Shown here: positions 28,495-33,461 of the stretch, piece after piece
Layout of the letters: each line of letters starts with the position of its first letter
Position numbering within the stretch: position 1 is the stretch's first letter
Source: Perkinsus marinus ATCC 50983
Lineage: Eukaryota; Perkinsozoa; Perkinsida; Perkinsidae
DNA: 33,461 nt
Direction of reading: 5' to 3'
Assembly: GCF_000006405.1 (NCBI RefSeq)
Contig: NW_003206847.1
Coordinates: 217,339-250,799 of the forward strand
Notes under the pieces: model-generated
Databases searched by the model: none
Told to the model about the DNA's origin: nothing
Seen by the model: the letters and a program-made list of their open reading frames with translations, nothing else
Program-made: the position numbers and the translations under genes

Positions 28495-30848
28495 TCACTC
28501 CACCCCGAGGCAATGGTCAACCATCATCATAGCCGTCGACAGGCACTGCTCCTCAGCGTGTGTGCTCGCCTGTCCATCAGCTCGGCAGGCCTCCTCATCC
28601 TCCTGACTGCCACTCCTAAGACCTACTATGGTGGGCAGCCTAGGTCATCGACTCTACCTGTCCGTACTATCGTGAGATACCACATCTTCATCACTTGAGG
28701 GAGCCACGAGGATACCTGACGCTCGAATGGTCAGGGGTGTAGCAGTAACCAGCCGATCCCACTTCCCGGTTCGAGGAGCACCTTAGGCGTTGGGAAGATC
28801 CCATCGTGCTTCGGGAGGAAGGCCCTGACCATCACCCCGACACTATGGGAGGCAGTAGTGGCACCCACGTCGGTGATTGAGGAACGATCTCTGTCGAGTC
28901 AGGGGTCGGCTTCAACTGCAGGGCCGGGGGGGGCTCTCGTACCGACTCTAACATACACACTATCAGTGACCTCGGGAAAGGTACTAACTCGAGCGCTCCA
29001 CAATTGGACAGCTCGGCGGGGCTGCGCCATCATCGCCAGCCATAAGTGGTAGTGAGCCTGTGTCCTCGAGCTGTGGTGATGATTGTGGCAGAGTCACAGC
29101 GACCAAGGGACGGTAGCTACGAGGAGGGCAAGGTGTGGTATACGCTCCTGAGCCAACGTGAGATCACCATGCCGGAAGCTGCTGGGCTGCCCCTCGAGAA
29201 AGGCTGTTGAGTATAGCTGAGAGTCCGTGACACCTCGCGTATCTTTCAAGATATAAAATGGGTCCACTGACGTCCATGGGAGGAATCTTACGATATCCTC
29301 GCTGGACGCTGCTCCTTGGCAGTGCTTCGCGACCACCATCTACCTGAGGGTGGCTTGTCGGGAGTATCCTCATGCGTAGTTGACCTTCGAATATGCCGTA
29401 GAGGGGTTCGATCATCACCGCTTCCTTCACGTTGACGAAGACGTATGTACTGGACTCCTTCTGGCGTACGTCATACGGCATGTAGACGTAATCGATCATA
29501 TAAACGTCGTAACCCGCAATGTGAATAGCCTGGTAGCATCATCTCAGGAGAATGGTGGTAGTATTGAAAGGCCAGTACTTCTACTAGTTCTGCGAACAGC
29601 ATCGGCTGGGTATAGTTTCGCGGTACATTGCGTATCATGACCGCTGTACGGTTGTCCAACCCTAGCTCCACCTGCCTCTACTGGTACCCAGACAGAGAGG
29701 TGATGAGGAGGATCTACCTTATGGAGGTCTATCTCAAGATGGCCCCGGCCGTCCTCGTACGAGGGGCTACGACGCCTGCCATCAACGGAAGAGCGCGTAA
29801 CGGCAAAACGAGGTGGCCAGGCTATACCTCTGACCGAAGTTGCCAACACCTTCTAGATCTCCCGGCTCGACAGTTCTGAAACCATACCGGGAGTATCTAA
29901 GGCCACAGCTGGGCTGGCGTGATATGCTCGCAGCTACTACTACAGCGCGAGCGCCCAGCTGTAGGTGTCTGGCAGACACGGCGAGATTGCCGTGCTCGGG
30001 CTGTGGTGATTCAATGCTTTTCGCATTCGAGCTGCGGATCGCATATCGTAAAATTCGACGGTATATCTGACTTTGATTTTGCACGGGGGAGTTGACGGGC
30101 CCAACCTGGGTGGCGAGTACGATGCGACGGCAGAGAGAACCGAACCCTCAGATCGATGCCGCAGTAAAGGTTGTAGATGGACTGATAATGGGCCATGCTC
30201 TTCTACGTGACTGGGTATGGACTTCGACACTGTACGCACGTCGCCGTACTAAGGACACGAATAGGCCGAGGTGTGGTATGACTGGGAAGATGTACGTATT
30301 GGGAAGCTGATCGAAGTCGAGCTAGAAGGATCTGTTCCGACTCCGCCTCGTACTCCCTCAGTACAGACTCTGGAGGGACGACCACCCGTAGGTGGGCTGA
30401 GTGCAGCAACGTTGGAGTTTATATTGGGAATTTTTAGCCTACTAGCTCACCTGATGGGTCCGCGACAACCTCCACGGCCTTCACGTTCAGTCCAGCCTCT
30501 AAGGAGCTCTTATACACATGTTTCTCGAGCTCTGGCATCAAGCGTAGATCGTACAAGCCAACCCTGATACCGCTTTCGTAGCATAGCGCACAGTATGAAC
30601 CTTACTTTACAGCGCCCCCTGTGGTGGCTGCATCGATGGTGCATATCTCACTGAGTAAGGGTTGTAGCAGAGCAGCTACTCGAGTGAGGCAAACCTCGGC
30701 TTCGTGGAAGAGTATCCTGAGTTGGCCTGAAGGGGGAGAGGGGGAGAGGTAGGGAAGAGCGGCGGGGATCTAACCTGAAGCCAGCAGGCACGTATTCAAG
30801 ACGGGAGGTATGATGGGTTGAGAACACCTCAGCCCCTGAGTAGAACAT
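28495..30848 (-). CDS. Mei2-like RNA-binding protein (C-terminal RRM3 type)
   Basis: Mei2-type proteins bind RNA through an unusual C-terminal RRM; yeast Mei2 controls meiosis, and plant and alveolate members are less known. The key exon pair near 29.4-29.7 kb reads ELGLDNRTAVMIRNVPRNYT, then after a 49-nt intron AIHIAGYDVYMIDYVYMPYD and STYVFVNVKEAVMIEPLYG. This is the order of the Mei2 RRM3 (D.RTTVMIRN.P, then YDF.Y.P.D, then aromatic-rich RNP1). Just upstream HLEIDLHK precedes it, as in the family. A more N-terminal RRM-like piece, VRYTVEFYDMRSAARMRKAL (about 30.0 kb), matches the FYD.R.A pattern of a preceding RRM. The tail is acidic (SGSQEDEEACRADGQ) and ends in TGA at 28495-28497. The ATG at 30848 and several N-terminal exons are tentative. 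Confidence 0.72.
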
Positions 30849-31271
30849 CTACTGTAATCGGACATGTGAGAAGACGCTATGGCGGTCTACGAAGTGCGCA
30901 AGGAGTGGTACTACTAGGCGTAACTAAATGCACATTATTATCAGCAGAACGGTGAATTGATCAGAACGCCATACAGTCGACGACACTCGGTCAGAGTGCC
31001 GCCGACTAGTCAACAGAGCATGTCAGGGTAGCCGCAGAGAGGTAGCAGGAGAAATTGGTTCGACACTTGGAATCTTGCAGTTCCTCATCATTGCGAGGTT
31101 CGATCCCGGCACGCTGCATTTTTCTGAGACGTGCACCCGCTTTGTGATTCCTAGGTCGACAATGCACCCTCATTCGGCTGTTGTTGTTGTTGTTACTGCC
31201 GTCTGGACCTCCCGGCAGCCTTCCCTGCATTTCTGGATCCACTTTGAAGTCCTTCCTCCATTATCATTGTG
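30849..31271. promoter_or_regulatory. Divergent Mei2-like/DCP1 intergenic region with a tRNA-like sequence
   Basis: 423 bp between two divergently oriented start codons. It contains a plus-strand tRNA-like sequence with B box AGGTTCGATCCCGG near 31096-31109, followed by a TTTTT run at about 31120, which resembles a Pol III terminator. A GTT microsatellite lies near 31182. No TATA box could be assigned. Confidence 0.4.
31060..31122 (+). repeat. tRNA-like sequence between the Mei2-like gene and DCP1
   Basis: Plus strand: TTGCGAGGTTCGATCCCGGC followed by ACGCTGCATTTTT. The 3' part resembles the 12.1 kb copy (GGTTCGATCCCGGCAC in common). The D-arm is unclear. Confidence 0.45.
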
Positions 31272-32688
31272 ATGGCCTTCGACTCGGAAGAAAGCCCCAT
31301 AGAGCGCAAGCTGGCATTACTCGCCCTTCAAAAACGAGACAGTAGCATCAAGAGCATCTTGACTCATGCACCGTACTGGGCTTATCATACGACCGCAAAA
31401 TGTACCTTTCCCCGTATGTAGGCACGCTGTTCTATTCCACCTCAACCACTCTCCTCTTTCTGGCGACCCTACCCCCACCTGGGAGAAGGTCGACATTGAA
31501 GGCCTCCTGTATCTGGTCAATACCGTCAATGGTCAATTCCGATTGATGCTCCTGGACAGTGATCAGTCTCCGTCTGGTATCCCTGACTACGCTCAAGGGG
31601 ACGTATGGACCATCACTCTCACTCAAGACGTAGTTGCTGAGCAGCATGGACATACTTTGCATCTTAGGTAGGCTGTCGAAAGATACGGTTTAGGTCCGAT
31701 TCATGCCCATTCTCGGGGGGATCCTCAACATAGGGAAATGTACTTCATTTCCTCAGGACTGCCAACAGTGAAGTTTTCGCTATTTGGTTCACCTGTGCTG
31801 AAGTCGCCGACCGGGTAAGGCGTGTCCAGGCCCCTCTGCCGTACTGTGCGTCATCACAGGTGTGCTCCTACGTTGGGTCGATACTCTCCGCCCGGCCCCT
31901 CCCCAGCCCTCCATCTCCTTCCGACCTCCTCAAGATGATATTGGCCCAACGTGCCCCTAAAGTGGCCTCTACTACGCCCTACCAGAATGATAGTAGCAAC
32001 GGCGAAGGAAGTGCTCAAGGATCCGAGCACGAGGAGGTAGTACGGGAAAATATGTACATGACAAACTACATGTGTTGGTGAGTCTGTGTGAATTTTGAGA
32101 ATTTCTTATTGTTTCCTGAAAACTCCTACCCGAACTCGTGTGTTAATTTCCGTAGTTAGTGAGGAAACTTCTGAGCTCAGCTGAGGAGAGCAAACATACA
32201 TTCCTCCAACACTGGTATGAGGATTTCCCTTTCCATCTCAGATGCTTCCGTCCTCGAGTGTGCCCAGTGTGGAAGGCTCTAACTCCTGTGCCTCCTTGAC
32301 CAGCAATAGCAACATTGCCGCTGGTCAGCACATCCTGAGCCTTTTGAAGGGTAGTGGGAAGAACACTACTCCAGCATCAACGGAAGCGGTATTGGAGTCC
32401 CCTACGCGTAGCCATAATTCACAACCTAGTCGCTCGGCTGAAGTGGAGGAAGGCCCTGAGGGACGTCAGGGAGTTACAATGGATACCTTCCAAATGCTCG
32501 AGGCCGAGCTCTCTAAAGCCAGCCCTTCTTGTGATGAAGAAGATGATGATGACTGTAGTGAATCGACAGCCGGCCCTTTGGAGGGAATATGTGTGACGAG
32601 GAGCAAGCTCCGACAGGCTCTGGTTGACGTTGTCAGCTCAGATGCCTTCCTTGATATGTTCTTGCAACGGTTGAGTAGTAGTAGCTAG
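31272..32688 (+). CDS. DCP1: DCP1 mRNA-decapping activator
   Basis: Regulatory subunit of the Dcp1-Dcp2 decapping enzyme, located in cytoplasm and P-bodies. Five exons (31272-31372, 31422-31667, 31757-31814, 31860-32036 and 32242-32688) join to 342 codons. The EVH1/PH-like domain is visible as SIKSILTHAPHAVLFHLNH, then WEKVDIEGLLYLVNTV, then FRLMLLDSD, then VFAIWFTCAEVADRV; these match the family's ILD...H...Y.FN, WEK.D.EG, F...NR and GIWFY segments. Residue changes include Met-Leu-Leu where NR is common. A Ser/Pro-rich linker contains a short hydrophobic helix HILSLLKG. The last 25 residues (SKLRQALVDVVSSDAFLDMF) resemble the C-terminal trimerisation helix of animal and plant DCP1. Intron 4 (32037-32241) holds an interspersed repeat. 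Confidence 0.88.
32064..32215 (+). repeat. Interspersed intronic repeat, copy 7
   Basis: Starts ACTACATGTGTTGGTGAG and ends ACATTCCTCCAACACTGG, with the core CTGAGCTCAGCTGAGGAGAG. It occupies about three quarters of DCP1 intron 4 and is in the sense orientation. It is the best-preserved copy and shows short inverted termini (GTGTTGG at the start, CCAACAC at the end). Confidence 0.78.
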
Positions 32689-32923
32689 CCACTGTTTGGC
32701 GAATTTTACCAGTCCTTGCTATGCTCCTGTGCGGCTTATGCTGGCGTCATGAACGTTTACGTATTCCCTTGTAGATTGGCCGTTCTTTATTTCGCTCCAT
32801 CATATGTAATAATATCTACCATACCTCTTTCTCTTTGTCCTTCCTCCTGTATCTGCTATTCGTCCACGCAGCTCCTGTTGGGTTCTTGGCACGGTTTCAA
32901 ACTTAACCGTAGTAGCTATTCAA

Positions 32924-33461
32924 ATGGCAGACTCTCAGGATGGTGCTAAAAATAGACAAATCCCGACGGATGGCATATTACCGTCACTGATCGTGTCACA
33001 CCCGGCTGTGGGAGTCGGTGAGCACCCACGAGAAAGCAGCAAGGTAGTACTATCGATTCGGAAGAAATGTGGTATGAGTTTAGTGATTGCAAAACATGTA
33101 AAATTCCATAAGGTGTCTGATAAGATGGCAAATGTGATTGTCCTATTAGAGGTACTCTGGTGTAGGTCTTGATGATATACACGGGGGGCACTGTGGGCAT
33201 GCAACCGGGCAGCGATGGGTCGCTCCGCCCAGTTCCGGGATTCCTCACGGAGAAGATTTCCCATCTCGAGGAGCTGAAGCGGCCAGGCATGCCCGACTGC
33301 ACGGTTCGGCGCATCACGATATGAGAGTAGTAGTGTACCGTGGTTTACGTCGTGGAGTGGGAGGAGCTCCTGGATAGCTCGGACATAACGCCGGAGCATT
33401 GGGCTAAGATGGCAGAGGTAGTACCACATTTCTTTCACATCATGCACACTACTACCTCCCT
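32924..33461 (+). CDS. Type I (cytosolic) L-asparaginase, 5' part
   Basis: Asparaginase that hydrolyses asparagine to aspartate and ammonia, of the bacterial AnsA/60-kDa-lysophospholipase class. Exons are 32924-33043, 33166-33303 and 33334-33417; the gene runs off the right edge after about 114 codons. The join SSK-VLMIYTGGTVGM restores the first active-site motif, with the Thr of TGGT as nucleophile. DGSLRPVPGFLTEKI follows. The third exon gives VEWEELLDSSDITPEHWAKM, the LLDSSNM.P.DW substrate-binding segment. The second proposed intron (33304-33333) is only 30 nt. It is required because the second exon otherwise runs into a stop before the conserved segment. The first 40 residues are not conserved and might be a leader. 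Confidence 0.87.

Noticed and set aside
1494-32215. The seven-copy repeat as an intron-generating introner
   Set aside because: Copies occur in both orientations and occupy only part of longer introns, one copy is intergenic, and splice sites are not at fixed positions in the element. A MITE-like repeat tolerated in introns fits better.
33220-33233. GGGCGGAGCGACC near the asparaginase active-site exon as another intron motif copy
   Set aside because: It lies within codons for the conserved DGSLRPVPG segment, and the match stops after GGCGGAGCGA.
32935-33447. 170-codon minus-strand open frame at the right end
   Set aside because: Antisense to the asparaginase exons, whose plus-strand translation matches the family closely.
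1-33461. CRISPR array, bacterial operon or prokaryotic transfer
   Set aside because: No direct-repeat arrays with spacers; genes are split by spliceosomal introns and lie on both strands with their own promoters.

Overview
The window reads as nuclear DNA of an intron-dense protist, most probably an alveolate of the Perkinsus type. This is inferred from gene content and architecture, not from a marker gene. The supporting facts are a mitochondrial-type HslU protease ATPase, ordinary eukaryotic housekeeping genes split into many small exons, introns of about 27-60 nt mixed with 100-400 nt ones, and TAA, TAG and TGA all used as stops (standard code). Reading frames were joined by hand at GT-AG sites. 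For PLRG1, HslU, ABCA, DCP1 and a small membrane protein the joined exons total an exact multiple of three and match the family from end to end.

Layout. Minus strand, 1-10.8 kb: RNA polymerase III subunit RPC3/POLR3C (cut by the left edge), a TMCO4/DUF726 alpha/beta-hydrolase, a small basic membrane protein, and the WD40 splicing factor PLRG1. At 11.8-11.9 kb there is a 100-N assembly gap that cuts ribosomal protein L3 (minus). HslU starts divergently 222 bp from the RPL3 start codon and runs plus to 15.2 kb. After about 1.4 kb of mostly unassigned DNA, a full-size ABCA transporter occupies 16.5-23.0 kb (plus). The minus strand then carries an ankyrin-repeat protein, a Pro/Ser-rich unassigned gene, the iron-sulfur co-chaperone HSC20, and a Mei2-like RNA-binding protein. 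The plus strand ends with decapping factor DCP1 and the 5' part of a type I L-asparaginase. The genes do not form an operon. Several concern RNA metabolism (Pol III, spliceosome, decapping, Mei2-like) or mitochondria (HslU, HSC20).

The most interesting material lies in the introns. (1) tRNA-like fossils with a B box sit in introns of the left-hand minus-strand genes; in several the last bases of the fossil, ending in TTTTAG, appear to form the 3' splice site. (2) At least seven copies of a 110-165 bp interspersed repeat are present, six of them inside introns. (3) A 12-13 nt motif, GGCGGAGCGAAGC, recurs at or next to the 5' end of introns in unrelated genes. (4) Several introns are only 27-31 nt long. 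(5) Two hairpin or inverted-repeat elements are present.
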